Positions 23,701-36,605 of a stretch of 64,000 nucleotides of DNA are shown one piece after another. Origin of the DNA: Sitta carolinensis (lineage: Eukaryota; Chordata; Aves; Passeriformes; Sittidae); assembly GCA_032173965.1 (NCBI GenBank), contig CM063294.1, forward strand, positions 2,898,452-2,962,451, in the 5' to 3' direction. Positions within the stretch are counted from its first letter, which is position 1, and each line of letters opens with the position of its first letter. The translations under genes were made by a program, and so were the position numbers. The notes under the pieces were generated by a model. It saw only the letters and a list, made by a program, of their open reading frames with translations, ran no database searches and was not told the DNA's origin.

Positions 23701-26399
23701 CTCTGCTTCCCTGTGCAGCCTGCTTTGAGCACTCGTGTCCAGCACAGAGCTCCTGACAGAGCTCCAAGGTGACAGAGCGATTTGTCAGTGGCCCTGTCAG
23801 ATGCTGAGGTCTCGTTGCACTGAGGAAGGATTTTAGGCTGTGACATGCACTCAGATACCCATTTAGCTGCCAGCTCCAGCCAGCTGTTGTTTTCCTGCTA
23901 TTGGAGAATAGGGTGAGGGCTGGACTGACCTGTGTTTTATTGGATCTACCTAATTTTTAAATGATTTCTTCGCTGGAGGGAAAACAAACTGGGACAGGAA
24001 TTGGGTTGCTCAGATAGTCAGCTCTAGTTTTTATTGCAGACTGGGCCTGCTGGGGTTGCCCATGCTTCAGGATGATGGGGAAAACTTGGCTCTCCTGTCC
24101 CACTGAGTGCTGGGCATGTCTTGCTGTGGCTTATCTCAAAATCCCTCAGCTGCATTGCTGTGGGATTGCTCTCTGGCACAGACACCAACACACAGCTGTT
24201 GAACAGAACCACTGAGACAGGGCTACCTGCAGAGAAGGGTTCTTAGTCCTGTCAGCTCTTGAACTGTGACCAGGAGTATTTTCAGCCCAGATAAAACAGT
24301 GTCAAGGCATCTGCAACACTGGGAGAGTGCAGATGCTCTTATTCCCATGCAGTTTAATTTACTGGTATTGCTGAGTCTTGGTGTGTGGCTTTCAAGAGAT
24401 CACAGCCACGAGCAGCAGCACTGCCCTGGGAGATGATGGGCACTGGGAAGGAGCACCAGCCTCTCCCAGCACAGTCTTCTGGGCTTCCCTGCTGTGGGAA
24501 GGCTGTGGAAACCCCAGACTGGGTGTTCTCTCTGCCCTCATTGCATAGGGCTGCTGGAGGGTGGGAAGCTGTGGCAGATCAGGGTGCATGGAAAGGTTTT
24601 CATGGAATGGCTTCTCTATGGTGAGGATTTCAGAGTCCTTCCCTTCCACAGGGTCTGATGGAGGAAAAGCATCCCTGGGAGGGACCAAATTCTGCCAACA
24701 GGATCCCCAGGAGTGGTTTGCAGTGGCCAAGACAGAGCAGGAGCCTAAAGCTGGCTTTGGGGGTCCTCCAAGGAGGAGCTGGATCTCCACCACATTCAAG
24801 ATGCTCTGAGGAGCTCACAGCTGGAACACGCTGTCCTAGAAAACGGCGCACGTTAGTCCCAGAGTCTCCAAGGCTTCAATCCCGTGTAGTGACATCCAGC
24901 CACGGCAAAGTGGGACAGGAGAGACCTGGTGACAGCTCTGACGTGGTGCCAGCTTGGCTGGGAGGAAATGATGGCTCTGCCAGCTCCTGTTTCTTGCTGG
25001 TCTGAGCCTGACGTGGGTTTTCCCCATGGACTTGGAAAAACATGGAGGGGAAACCAAGGTAGAGAGAGTGAAGGCCAGGCTCTCAAGTTCAGCCAAACAG
25101 TTTATTTTTCTATGTTTAATTTTTTTTCAGATCCTAATTAAGGACCAATTAATGATTAGTGTCTTAATTGAGGTTAAGTAGGCTGTGACTGTTGCTAATG
25201 GTGGGCCATGATGATCTTCTAAAGTGCCCTCTGTCACCTCTAACCTGCTTGGGGTGGAGCCACCGTGCTGTGGAGGAGTAATCTGCCTGAGATGGGATGT
25301 TCAGCTGTCACACACCTGCCACTTGGTGTGGGAAAGGACTTTTGGCTGAAAACCACACCTGGCAATAATGACACGTTGCTTTGCACTTGGTGTGAGCAGC
25401 CCAGGGGTTGCAGTGAAGATGGGGTCACTTGTCCTTGCTCTTATCCCACCTTGTGGCACTCCCTACTCCCTCAGGAACAAATCTCCTGGGCTTGCTCTCC
25501 TCCACATGTCCTGCTCTTGTTCTGCAAACCAAAACCACCACAATGCCTTTCAGTTGGGGTAAAACACTTTTTATAATTAAAGGGCTGTTTGAGTTCTACA
25601 AATGCGTGGGAAATTGAAGCAGCCCTTCTGCTATTTCGGTGGCAGTTTGTGCACAGTGCTGTTCATTCCATCACTTTTAGCCCAGCTCTGCTTTGACAGT
25701 GTTGACACCAAGAATCCAATGCTGGATTTTTGGTTTGCCATAGGGAAGGACTGGTCACAGGACACACAGCTCTTTGGTCATGCCTGTGCAGACCCCATAA
25801 ATGTATATTTTTTAATTATCATAAACAATGTCTTCACGGAGTGCTGTTGACACTTTTCCTTCTAAATCTGCGTTTTCTGCTCTCTGTGTGGTTCCAAGGA
25901 ATTTCCCATGGGATTGTTTTCCAGGGGAGGGAAAGCCAATGATGGGCAACTGATGTGTTGTCAAGAGCTTGCTGCAATGTCCATCTGATTTCCCATTCCC
26001 CTGCTGTACAAAGTGGCCTTTGCTTGTCTTGATCTTCAGAGATATCCCATGCAGGGATGCTGATGAGTGTCTTGGTAAAAGACAATGCTCAAATAAGTTG
26101 TAACCACAGAGGGTCTGGAGGCCTGGGAGGGCCCTGCCAGAGCAGAGCAGTGCTGCAGCCCTCCTGATCCCCACTTTCACCCAGATACATGGAGGCTCCT
26201 TAGGCTTTAAGCTGCTGCAAGATGAGGAACCCAGCTCAAAGCCAGCTGTATCCTCTTACACAAACACCAGTGCTGGGAGCTGCAAGGGATCATGGAGGAT
26301 TGAGAGTGGCCAACTGAGGGAAGCAATGAGCTGGGACAGGGACTTGTGGGGACAAGGGGTTGGAGGGACCTGGAAAGGCAGTGCCTGTTGCAAGGGACA
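20748..26399. other. Intronic, no gene seen
   Basis: Ordinary intronic sequence. A TAAT-rich block at 25128-25206 is listed separately. No coding exon with a recognisable product was found. Confidence 0.4.
25128..25206. promoter_or_regulatory. TAAT-rich candidate enhancer block
   Basis: Within about 80 bp there are five TAAT/ATTA cores: CCTAATTAAGG, CCAATTAATGATTAG, GTCTTAATTGAGG and GCTAATGG. Dense homeodomain-core sites of this kind are typical of developmental enhancers. Binding and conservation are inferred, not shown. Confidence 0.4.
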
Positions 26400-26560
26400 T
26401 GGTTTGGGATGGAATTCAAGAACAGCATTTTGAAAAAGCCTGAGGATGTGGCACTTGGAGATATGCTTTAGTGGTGAACAGAGTGGTGCTGGCTCAGCAG
26501 CTGGAATTGACTGTCTTAGAGGTCTTTTCTAACCTTAATGATTCCAGGATTCTATCTCCT
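26400..26560 (+). mobile_element. CR1 LINE 3'-end fragment
   Basis: Diverged CR1 terminus: GTGGCACTTGGAGATATGC, TTTAGTGGTGAACAGAGTGG, GAATTGACTGTCTTAGAGG, TCTTTTCTAACCTTAATGA and TTCCAGGATTCTATCTC. The right boundary is clear, the left boundary is approximate. Confidence 0.85.
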
Positions 26561-29500
26561 AGAAGGCAGGACACTTCTTCTAAATTCAAGTTTAGTGGGG
26601 AAATAATCTGCAAAATAGGTGTCAAAAGGGATCTGAAGGCTCCAATCCAATCTCCCATCCTTAGGTGCCTGGTGCAAGGTGCAGCATCAGCTGTATCTCA
26701 GGGGAAATTAATGTGAAAACATTCACATTGCCAGCCACAGCTGTAGGGTTTGTGCAAAGCCATTTGTACAGCCTGAGAATTTGGGCTGGTAAATCAGGGG
26801 AGGCTTTGGGCATGGAGTAATAGCAACTTCTTACCTGGATGAAGCATTTTCCTGGGCTCTGGGATCAGGTGGAAGGTGCCAGGTAGGCTGGAAATGCCTT
26901 GAGGTGTGGGGTGGTGAGGGTGCTGTTGACTCAGACACCCATCCCTCTGCACTGGGGTGGAAGAAGCTTTGGAGATAGGGTTCGTCTGGGGCTCACATGG
27001 CTCACTTCTGCACATCACAGCAGCTTTAACACCTGGGCTGGGGCAAGGCTGCAGGACCCCTGCACACTCCATGTGGGAAGGCAAACTGGTTAGCTCCAGC
27101 ACTCTGGTAAATCCAGAGCCTTAGCAGACTTACCCCCTTTGGAGGCACAATCCGAACAGTGCCTCCTGTAGGGCATCAGCCGAGTCTTTCAGTGGTCTTG
27201 AATAAATCGGATCAGAAGGTCTCAGCTCTCTGGAACTGCTTGGACTGATCCTGGTGCCATGTTCCAGCCCTGTCCCAGTGGATGGACCCCATCCACCCTC
27301 TTTTCCCCTCTCTGCTGGCAGTGCCCCCGGCCAGCGCTCCCCTGCTCTGGCTGCTCAGGCTGGACGTGGCAGCCAGCCCTGCCCTTCGCCTGCCAGACAC
27401 GGAGCAGATGGTTCCACAGGCACCCAGACAAGGCTCTGTCTCCGGGGCTGACATGGGGGACAGAGGGATGTGTGAACAGCCCCACGTCCCCTCCGCTGCT
27501 GCCTCTTCCCCCGCTGCGCTGCAGCCAGTTCAGGCTTCTGAGGGATGGAGCGAGGGCAAACCTGGGGGATGGCTGAGTGAACAGAGCCCCTTGGGTGCAG
27601 TCCAGGCCCGTGGAGGCCCGGCAGGAGCAGGGCAGGGAGGACTCTGTGGCTGTGTTCAGCAGGGACTCTGCAAGCAGGGCTTGCCGGTCACACACTGACC
27701 GCGGTGTTCCCAGCTCCCGAGGGAGGGAGCAATCTGTGTCATCTCGCAGCAGGCTCCCTTAAATCTCGGCCTGATTAAGCAATGGCAATATGGGCCTGAT
27801 ATGAAAGAGCCTTCCCTGAAAAGGGCCGATTGTGTGGGCAGAAATAGCCTGTTTAATTGTTTGCAGGGCCCTGCAGTTGGAGGCACACAAAACCGCCGGT
27901 CCTGCCTTCCGTTGGGCAGGAAGCTGGAGATGAATAGTGCCCATCAGTGGCTGGTGCTGTTTTGGGTACAGACTGGCCCTGCTGGCCATTCACCTGAGAA
28001 AGCTGTGTTTGAACACTCAGGGTTTTGTTTTCAGCCTCAAGATGTCTGAGGGATTTGGGGAATATCCACTCAGCTTTCGACCTTTTGTTTGTCCTTGGCA
28101 AAGCAGTGAGTGGCTTTCCATGGTGAGGCCATCGACTCAAACAGCTGTGGGGCACAGGGGGTGCTGGGCCTTGCAGGGTGGCACTGCTGTAGGAAGAGGA
28201 GGTGGTGTTGATAGGTCTTGGGAACAGTTCCTCCTGGATTCCTGTGCTAGATTTTAACCCACTTGTGAATGTGGCCAGTGGTTTTCCATCGACTCATTTG
28301 CCGAGAGCTGTGTCAGAGCAGGTCTGGAAAGAGTTTGATACTGAGACATCTGATGAAAAACTGCTGTGTGTAGTTACGTCAGAGTTATTTATTCATTGCA
28401 TAGAGATAAAAGCTTTTTTGATGGAGTGCAGTCATCTTAGCTTGTGGCTGTTGTTTTTCTTAGTTTCTTGTGTATTTTAGGAATCTAATTAATTATAGGG
28501 AGTGATTGATGCTCAGAAAAAAATACACTTCAAGCTGAGCTGCAGTTTTCTTCATGATTTCTTTGACTTGATACTCAGAAAGCAGTGAGCCAGGACCTAC
28601 CTTGGCAGCAGGTCTTCAGTATTCAACAGGCAAGAATAAAACATTGTCAGTTGGAAGTAGAGCAAGAGAGGGACCAAAGCTGTTGGGTAGTGCAGGCATG
28701 TCCAGAGAGAGCTCAGCAATGCCTCAGGACATGTCAGAGGGGGTTGTTTGAGCCACTCTTAGCTTATACTCTTGAGGAGCATTGCCCTGGACTGCTTGGG
28801 CATGCAGGTCTGAGGAGCCCTCACTGTCCATGGAGGGGTTTAGTTTGAGATCCCAAACTTATTTTGATGCAGGAGCAAGGATCTGCTGTCTGGCAGGGGG
28901 GAAGCTCCTTCCTCCTTTTGAGTTATGTTGGGCTTACCTGCTTCATTCCCCAAGACCCTTACAGCCTCTCTAGAGCCAGGTGGACAATTTTGATACCTTT
29001 TTTGGGATTTAGATGGTCGTGTGTCATGCTGAGGGAGCCTGCATTCCATGCAGATGTCATCTGTCATGTTCAGGAAGGGTGGCCCAGCCCTCTGGGCCAT
29101 GCTGAGCTTGCAGCACTGGAGGCCAGCTGGGCTGCCTGGCCTGGAGGTCCTGCAGAGCCACTCTGGCCTCACAAATTTCTCTTGATTGCCTCTGCCCTGG
29201 AGACAGGCTGCGCACCAGCAGGGCTTGATTGCTGCTACCATTTGGGCTGTTCAGAGTCTGGGGGGTCTCACTATCCCTGGGTGTTTCTAGGACCTGATAA
29301 TCCCACCCCAAACACACCTTTCTAACAGTGTAAGCCATTTTATGGTCACATCTTCCCAGTCTGTTCTTCCCCACATGTCCTGACCACCCCTGCCTGCACT
29401 GAGCCTGCCGCCTTGCTGCCTGCCCAGATCTCTCTGCAGCTCATCACCATCTCATCTCCTGACAGAGCTTGGCAAAATCTGAAAAATGAAAATATTTTCT

Positions 29501-31389
29501 ACCACATTTTCCAGTCTTGCCACCCAATTTTGACAGAGCCAAGAGCCTGGAGCTGCTTCTGCTGCCCTGTGTGTGCTCAATGACCTGGAGGGGACACAGC
29601 CAAGTGTCTCCTTGGCAGTTCCCAAGCTGTTCATTCTCTCCTGTAAGTGCTCTTAAAAAAATGACCTGGTCCTGAGCAGCTGGAGGAGTTCAGCTGTGAG
29701 ATTGATGTCTGCCCCCATGTCTTTCCTTTCTTTCAGACAGTGCTGCTCTGGGAGGAGAGGGCAGCTCTTGGAGGACACTAGTCCTGAGGAAGCCTGTTGG
29801 ATAGCCACAGCTCATTGGACAAGCCCAATCCCAAATCCTCCTGTTTTTAAAATAGGCAGGAGGCTGGCAGCTGGGATGTGTGAGAAGGAGGAGCTCAGTT
29901 TTGGAAGGAGGACAGCCAGTAGCTCAAGTACCTTGGAACCAGCTGGTGTTTCCTTGGGACCCTGTGGGGTTTTGCTGTAGGTGAGAAGGAGCTGCCCCAG
30001 AGAGCAGGGTTCAGGAGGCTGTGACCCCATAAATCTCTGGGGTTGTCATTCACCTTTCTGGAATATGCCTGAGCTGCTCATCTGGTGTCCCAGCTTTGCA
30101 CTGGGTTCATGTTTGGAGAGAGGTACCCAACCTGTTCATTTGCCCAGGCCCTGGACTCTATCAATAGCCTTAATGAGGGGAGTTTTTGGTAGCCCCTTCC
30201 TCCCCCTTTCTCTAAACTTGGTGCCTATCACCTTGTGCATTTATCTCCTCTCCCAATTTCTAGACTTGTCTCATGTATGACTGCCTAGGTGAGATCATCA
30301 CCATGATGGGCCTTTGCCTTAATTTCAGGGTGGATAATAGAGCATCCAGCATCTGATTTAATTTTTTTTTGCAGGGATTTGAGTTCCCTGGGAAACCTCC
30401 CTGGAGAGATGCTCAGCTTAATCATGATTAAGGCCAACAAAAATCTGGTGGCTGATCCTCTGAGAAAAGAGGGGCTGTGCTTGATCAATAGGTGAACCTG
30501 GAGCATCTGCTGGAAACTGAGAGGTTTTGGGGGCCTTACCTGGTCTGCTTTCACCATCAGGGCTGTCCTACCCTGGGAGACCTGCTGGAAATGCTGGGGT
30601 TCATGAGGGTGCTTCGATCAGCAGAAGGCTCCATCTATTCCACAAGGTGTCATGGTTTTCTCTTTAATATCCTAGGGATTGTTTTCAGGCTGGGGATGTG
30701 TGTGGAAGAGCCTGAGGATGCAGATGGAATGGAAGAAAATCTAAGTGATTAAACGGCTGTAGATGAGTTGAGATATGGCTTAAGAGATTGATGGCTGCCT
30801 GCTGGGTGGAGAGATGGAAGGAAAGATTGGATTCACGTGCAGCAGGAATGCAAATCTGCCCCCCCTTCCCATGTTAAATTGCATTTGTTACTGGTTTTTA
30901 GCCTTCCCCTGGGTAAATTTCCACACTGCTCTGTACCACACCTTTATGATCACATCTGCTATTTCAACTTCCCAGACTCTCAGGTCTGTTCTGGGGGAAA
31001 AAGCCTATAAAACGAACCTCGTGCAGCCACACACACTGTTTGCTGTGCTGGTGTTTTCTTTGGCTGATGTGAGAGCAATGTGTTCTGGTATGTGCACGGT
31101 TGCCTATGTCAGGTAATGTGCACAGAGGAGGGAAAGCTGCAGGTAAAAACTGCATTGAGCATGGCCATGCACCCCAGCAGATGCAACACTTTTGACTTTC
31201 TTAAAAAAGTGGCTTCAGTGATTTCTGGAGGCTGCAGCTCACGGCAGAGCTGCGGCTCTCTGACCAGCTCTGTGCTCACCCTGTGCAAGGTGAACACCCA
31301 GTGACTCGACAGGACTGGACTTGATGTGATTAACGAGCTGTACCTAGAGTAAATTCCTCTGTCCCTGCCTCGGTGGTGCTTTACACAAT
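26561..31389. other. Intronic, no gene seen
   Basis: No mobile element or exon is recognised. Around 27690-27920 the sequence mixes AT-rich stretches with retained CpG (CTCGGCCTGATTAAGCAATG and AACCGCCGG) and may be a regulatory element. A CpG-rich patch starts at 31390. Confidence 0.4.
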
Positions 31390-31570
31390 CTCCAGGGATG
31401 AGCGAGCGTGGGAGGGGAGCTGGCAGGACGAGCCGAGCTGCAGCAGGGCTCTGCGGGGCTGGGGGCTGCTGGAGGCAGGGCGGTGCTGGGGAGCCTGGCC
31501 AGTCTGGCAAGGTCTGTGCCCAGGCAGCACCCGGGGCTGGGCACGAGTGGCCCCGAGCGCTGGCTGTCCC
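31390..31570. promoter_or_regulatory. Short GC/CpG-rich patch
   Basis: About 180 bp with modest CpG enrichment next to the degenerate repeat field. Weak candidate for a regulatory element. Confidence 0.25.
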
Positions 31571-31924
31571 CCACTAGGTGGCACTGGGAGCCCTGCGATG
31601 GTGTCCCTGTCCCCAGCACAGCCGGGCCAGCCCCTGCCCCTCTCCAGGAGCAGGGCACAGAGGGACCCGTGCACGGCGCTCCAGCCCGTTCCCACTGGGA
31701 GCCGAGTGTCACCTGGGAGCTGGGGTGGCACAGCACCTGTCATCCCAGGAACGAGTGATTCCCACTTGTCCTGTGCTCCACATGCTGACCTGGCCACTCC
31801 AGGAGTGTGTCTCCCGTGGAATTGGTGCCCTCAAAAACCTGGTGGGAGTCAGAGCTTGGCATGTGCAAGAGCCAGAGCATCCCTGGTGGCTGGCGAGTGC
31901 CCTGCGGGGAGCCACGGCGCTGCT

Positions 31925-32400
31925 CATCTCCTGCTGGTGTCACTGCAGCCCTGTGTCCTGCTGGGGTGTGGAGTGCCATGGGTGCTGCACCGGGAGCCCC
32001 TGCAGCCCAGTGTCCTGCTGGAGCCGGGGTGTCGCTGGCAGGTCTAGTTCTGCTGGGAGCTGGAGTGTCCTGGTGGGACACCACGGACCCTGCTCTGCCT
32101 TGCTGGGGTCAGTGCCTTTTGCACATGTTCTGCTGGCACGTGGGGTGTCACACCCTGGTTCTGCCCTGCTAGCAGTTGTTCTGTTGCCTGTGTCCTGCTG
32201 GGAGCTGGGGTGTCACCGAGAGCCTTGGCACTGCCTGTGTCCTGCTGGGAACCAGTTGATCCCTTGTGTTTTACTGGGAGCAGGTGCATGTTGTGGGGCT
32301 CAGCCCCACTGGGAGCTGGGCTCAGTTCATCACATCATCCCGTTGGCATCAGCTGGGAGCTGGTCCATGCCACATCAGCCCTGCCTGGCTGGGAGTCAGC
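31925..32400 (+). repeat. Degenerate tandem repeat of TGTCCTGCTGGGAGCTGG
   Basis: At least eight diverged copies of a core TGTCCTGCTGGGAGCTGGGG appear at irregular spacing of roughly 30-70 bp, with TGGTGTCA or GGGTGTCAC linkers. This looks like an old, decayed minisatellite. It keeps one + frame open for 348 codons, which should not be mistaken for a gene. Confidence 0.75.
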
Positions 32401-35400
32401 AGGTCACATGCTGGCCGTGTCACACTGCCCCCTGCTCTCTCTGCCAGGCTGTCACACAGAGCCCATTCCCCAGTCTGGCCTTCTCCCAGCCAGCCCAGCT
32501 GATGTCCTGCTCCCAGGATAAGGAGCAGGGACACCCGGCCACAGCTTGCTCTGCTGAAGGTCCCTGCCTGCAGCAGGCCCTGGGATGTTGTGGCACTGTG
32601 ATTATTTTAATTAATTTATTTTAGTTATCTCTAGTGCTGAGAATGAAATGACATTAAATAAGCACATCCCACATCCCCACCATCCCTTGCTGCAGTTCCC
32701 AGGAGCAGCACCAGGATCACAGATCTCTCCATGCCTGTCCCAGTGCCCGTGTCTGCCTGCCTCTCTCTCACCCACCCAGCATGTCCTGTCTCTGGATCCT
32801 GCCCTGCCAGCTCTGCTGACGTCCCGCAGTGCCTGGGCCTTCCCTGGCCTCAGGGGATCCTCTTTGTCTCACTCTGTGCCCAGCACTCCCTGCAGTGTGA
32901 GTGGAAGGGAGAGTGAGAGTTCTTGGTTCTCACAGAGGGAAGGTTGAGTGCTTCAGGTCGATGTTTGCAAAGACGTGACCTGGGGCTGATGAGAGCGGCT
33001 GGCAGGATGTGCAGGCAGCTCAGTGAGGTGCATGTGTGTGCTCCAGACAGCTCTGGAAAGGGCTGCCAGGCATTGCTCTGCCACACATGGCTGAGCTCCT
33101 GGGCCAGGGGAGTCTGGTACCTTGGCAGGTTATTTGTTTGTAATGGGAGGAGAGAGGTAAAGCAGGGATCTGGGTCCTCTGTACTGACAGCTGCTGGATG
33201 ACTCCCCACAGTGGAATGGGGGGAGAATTGAAGGTAAAACCGTGATAACTTGAGGGCTGAAATAAAGGCTGTAGTAATCAAAGCAAAAGCCACACATTCG
33301 AGCAAAGCAAAGTAAGGAAATCATTCACTGCTTCCCATTGCTGGCAGGTGTTCAGCCAGCCCCAGGAGAGCAGGGCTCCATCACACCTAACGGTGGCTTA
33401 GGGAAACAAATGCTGTAACTGTGAAATTCATCCTCTTCCTTCTTCTTCACCCTGCTTCATGTGCTGAGCGTGGTCTGGGATAGCCCTTGTGCCAGTCAAG
33501 ATCCCCTGTCCTGGCTGTGCCCTCTCCCAAACTCCTGGGCACCCTCAGCCTGCTCACTGAATGAGAAATGCCTCCACACTGTGCCAGCACTGCTCAGCAG
33601 CACCTGAAACAGCCCAGAACTGTTTCCAGCACAAATCCAAAGCACAGCTCTATACCAGCTACTAGTGAAGAAAATTGATGGAACCCCAGCCAAAACTGGG
33701 GAATATCAAGAAATAAATAACCTTCCTCCTCCTTAGCTATCTTCCTATGTTTCTTCTTCATTGGCAAACAATCATGAAGTCCAATGCAGAACTCTTATGC
33801 ACCAGGGTCTGTAAGATGTGAGGTGGTTGGGGTCTCTCTGTTCAGCTGGAGCCCTGGGTTAGCTGTGTGATCTGGTGGTCTGGACTGAATAGGAAAGTGA
33901 TGGTTATGCTAACTTCAGCATTCCTTTTGTTTGCCTGGTTCATTTGCTTTATCCCCCATGAAGCTGTACCATCCACTTTTGTTTCTAGCTGATGCTGACT
34001 AGTCCTGAGCTTAACAATCTTCTGCCATCCCTGGATGAATGCAGGAGCTGGACTGTTGGCTTGAGCTCAGTTTTCTGTTGCATAGCCATTTTCAGTTCTC
34101 CAATGGGCTTTTATTTGCTCAACGAGCACCAGTTGCAGAGTGCACACATGATCACCCCACTCAGGTGACCACAGCTGCCCGGTGCTTTTACCTTGAGGTC
34201 ATTCTCAGCTCAGACTAGATTTTCAGTGGTGGCTGGTGAAGCTCTGCAGATCCTATTAGCAGTCTCCTGAGCTTGGAGAGACCTGTGTGTGCAGAGCAGC
34301 AGCCTCTGAGAGAGCAGCTCAGGTAGGTTCTGATGTGCTTGAGGCATAAGAGGAAGACTAAGGTGGTGGAGAGTGGGTCCTCTGTAAAAATGCTGCCTGT
34401 TGTGCCTAAAACTAGCTCTTGGAGGGATGTTGCAAGTCACAGCCAGGCTGCTTAAACGTGCTCAGGCTGTCACTAGAGGGAGCAGCATGTGATTTGTTTA
34501 TTTTTCCCTAAATCTTGAACAAATGACAGGATGCAGAGACTCAGCTGGTGGAGCGGTTTGGCAGGAGGGATGCAGGAGAGATGCTGCAGTACCTTTGGGT
34601 TAATAGACATATGTGTTTCTGTAATGCAAGGGGATCTCCTGTGCCACTCAGCCAGGAGGGTCTGAGGGGAGAGGCAGGAGCAAAGCCCTTCATAAAGCTC
34701 TGTTTGCTAAGTGGGAGTGACTTCTTGACTCTCCTTTTGGCTCTTAGAAGTGCCAAGTCTTGAAGGTGGACAGGGCCCTGCCAAGTGCAGGCACTGTGTG
34801 CCCTGCAGGGGACAGGGCTGGAGTGGCAGGGATGTGGCATTTCGTTGGCTTTGCTGCTACTGTGAATTAACTGGGTTTGCTGTAGCTGTGAGGGGCCTGG
34901 GCTGACGCAAGCAGCTGCTGGAGATCTCCTTCACAAGCTCTCAGCTCCCAGATCCTGGTACCACTGCATGGCTGAGCAGGGCTGAGCTCTGTCTCTGTGC
35001 CCATCAGAGGTACCCCCCAGGCCCAGGGTCTAAATACAAGATGAGGAGAAAAGGATTAAGAGACAAAGCAAGGAAACAAAGAGCCCACAATGGTATCCTG
35101 CCTTGCCTTGAATTGGACAATTCCCCTATGACTAATTGGTGGGCAGTGGATTACTCAGTGGGTGGAAAGGGGTCTGGAGTCAGTCCTGTGGACTTCATTC
35201 CCTCATTTGTACAATGATGTTGTGAACATCTGGCTCACACATGGAGCGTGACACTTGGCTCACAGAGGCATATAAATGTTTTCAGATCCTTGAATGGCTG
35301 TTGCTGAAATGCGAAGGATCATCGTTAATGAAGTCTGCAATAACACTGACGGAGCGTTTGTGTTTCTGCAATTTGTAACCATGTTCTAACACTTGTTAAC

Positions 35401-35719
35401 GAATGCTATTGTGGGTTGCAATGTGACCAAGGAACACTTGAGGATAAACATGACCAAGTGGTTGTTCCTGGTTTGTGCTACGATTTATCACTGCAGGTGT
35501 TGAAACATGTCATGTTGTGCAGCAGGGCTTTAAATGGGTGAGTACTGTAAGGCTCAGCTACCGTGACTTCCTCTGTGGTTTTTCCATCTGCTCCACTCAC
35601 CCAGGCAAATGCCCCCATTGCCTGGTATAAGGAGAGTGGTGAGGAGCTGAATATCCACATGGCATCAGGAAAATCCAGCTGGTGGGCTGGAGGTTTGTTT
35701 TAGACCACACGGCTTGGAG
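32401..35719. other. Intronic, with one candidate regulatory block
   Basis: No gene seen. An AT-rich stretch around 32598-32660 carries TTTTAATTAATTTATTTTAG. The block at 35240-35500 is listed separately. Confidence 0.4.
35240..35500. promoter_or_regulatory. Candidate conserved non-coding element
   Basis: The stretch is AT-rich yet retains CpG in otherwise factor-site-like words: GCGAAGGATCATCGTTAATG, CTGACGGAGCGTTTG and CTTGTTAACGAATGC. It lacks any repeat resemblance. By composition it is a plausible conserved element. Confidence 0.3.
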
Positions 35720-35835
35720 CAGTGACACTCTCAGGCACGTGCTGTGATTGCTGGGGTTGTTCTGTGCAGGATCAGGAGTTGAACTTCATGATCCTTGTGG
35801 GTCCTCCCAGTACAGGATATTCCATGATTGTGTGA
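35720..35835 (+). mobile_element. CR1 LINE 3'-end fragment
   Basis: Reads GACACTCTCAGGCACGTGC, GATTGCTGGGGTTGTTCTG, GGATCAGGAGTTGAACTTCA, TGATCCTTGTGGGTCC and ATATTCCATGATTGTG. This is the CR1 tail of the same layout as the copies near 1300 and 63130. It abuts another CR1 copy immediately downstream. Confidence 0.88.
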
Positions 35836-35839
35836 ATGC

Positions 35840-36605
35840 AGCTACTCACCATGAAGAGAGACCTCACCTGGGTGAGGACGTGAAGAGCAGCAAATGTGCA
35901 GAGTCAAAGGGGTTGAACTGAGGTAGAAAAAAGAGGTTCTACAAAAGTGTAGAACAAGAGGTGGAAGCAGAAGCAGATGATAAAGGAGGAGTACAGAGCT
36001 GCTGTCTGATTTTGCCAGGATAAGATTCCCTGGAGTTGATTCTGGTGAGGAGTGGGAAGGGTGACAGAAATGATTCTGCAATACCCAAACAGCAAAGGGC
36101 AGAGGAGGATCAGTGTGGGCCTGCTGCTGAACAATGCCAGGGACCTGGTGACAACAGACGTGGAAAAGCTGAGGTACTTAGTGCCTTCTTTGCTTATGTT
36201 AAGATAATCAGCAATCACAAACCTCTGAGTCCAGGGGAAATGTCTGGAGCAAGGAGCACTAACCCTCAGGCTCAGACCAGTTAAGCCAACTGGACTCCTA
36301 AGCGTGTAGAAGGTTGAAGCACCTCTCTTATGAGGAAAGGCTGAGGAGCTGGGACTGTCCAGCCTGGAGGAGAGAAGGCTCAGGGGCACCTTATCTGTGT
36401 TATAAATACCTGATGGGGGGCAATGAAGAGGAAGGAGCTGGACTCTTCTCAGCAGTGTCCAGTGACAGGACCAGAGGCAATGGGCACACAGGAGGTTCCA
36501 CCTGAACAGAATTGTAAGCCTTTTCTGTTGTGAGAGTGATCAAACTCTGGCACAACTTCCCTGGAGAGGATGTGGAGTCTCCATCTGTGGAGTTATTAAA
36601 AACCC
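35840..36605 (+). mobile_element. CR1 LINE copy with internal deletion (ORF2 remnant joined to 3' part)
   Basis: The 5' part to about 36290 resembles the CR1 ORF2 linker between endonuclease and reverse transcriptase. On + it translates to KAEVLSAFFAYV, matching the well-known CR1 KAEVLNAFFASV-type segment, preceded by a GPAAEQ.QGPGD-like stretch. Near 36295-36310 it joins directly to the 3' region (CTTATGAGGAAAGGCTGAGG, GACTGTCCAGCCTGGAGG, CAGTGACAGGACCAGAGGC, TGGAGTTATTAAAAACCC). The reverse-transcriptase core is missing, so the copy is dead. Its 3' tail is not seen and the end near 36605 is approximate. Confidence 0.82.

Noticed and set aside
31578..32624. 348-codon plus-strand open frame
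   Set aside because: It is kept open by the degenerate repeat field. The product is low-complexity with no recognised family.
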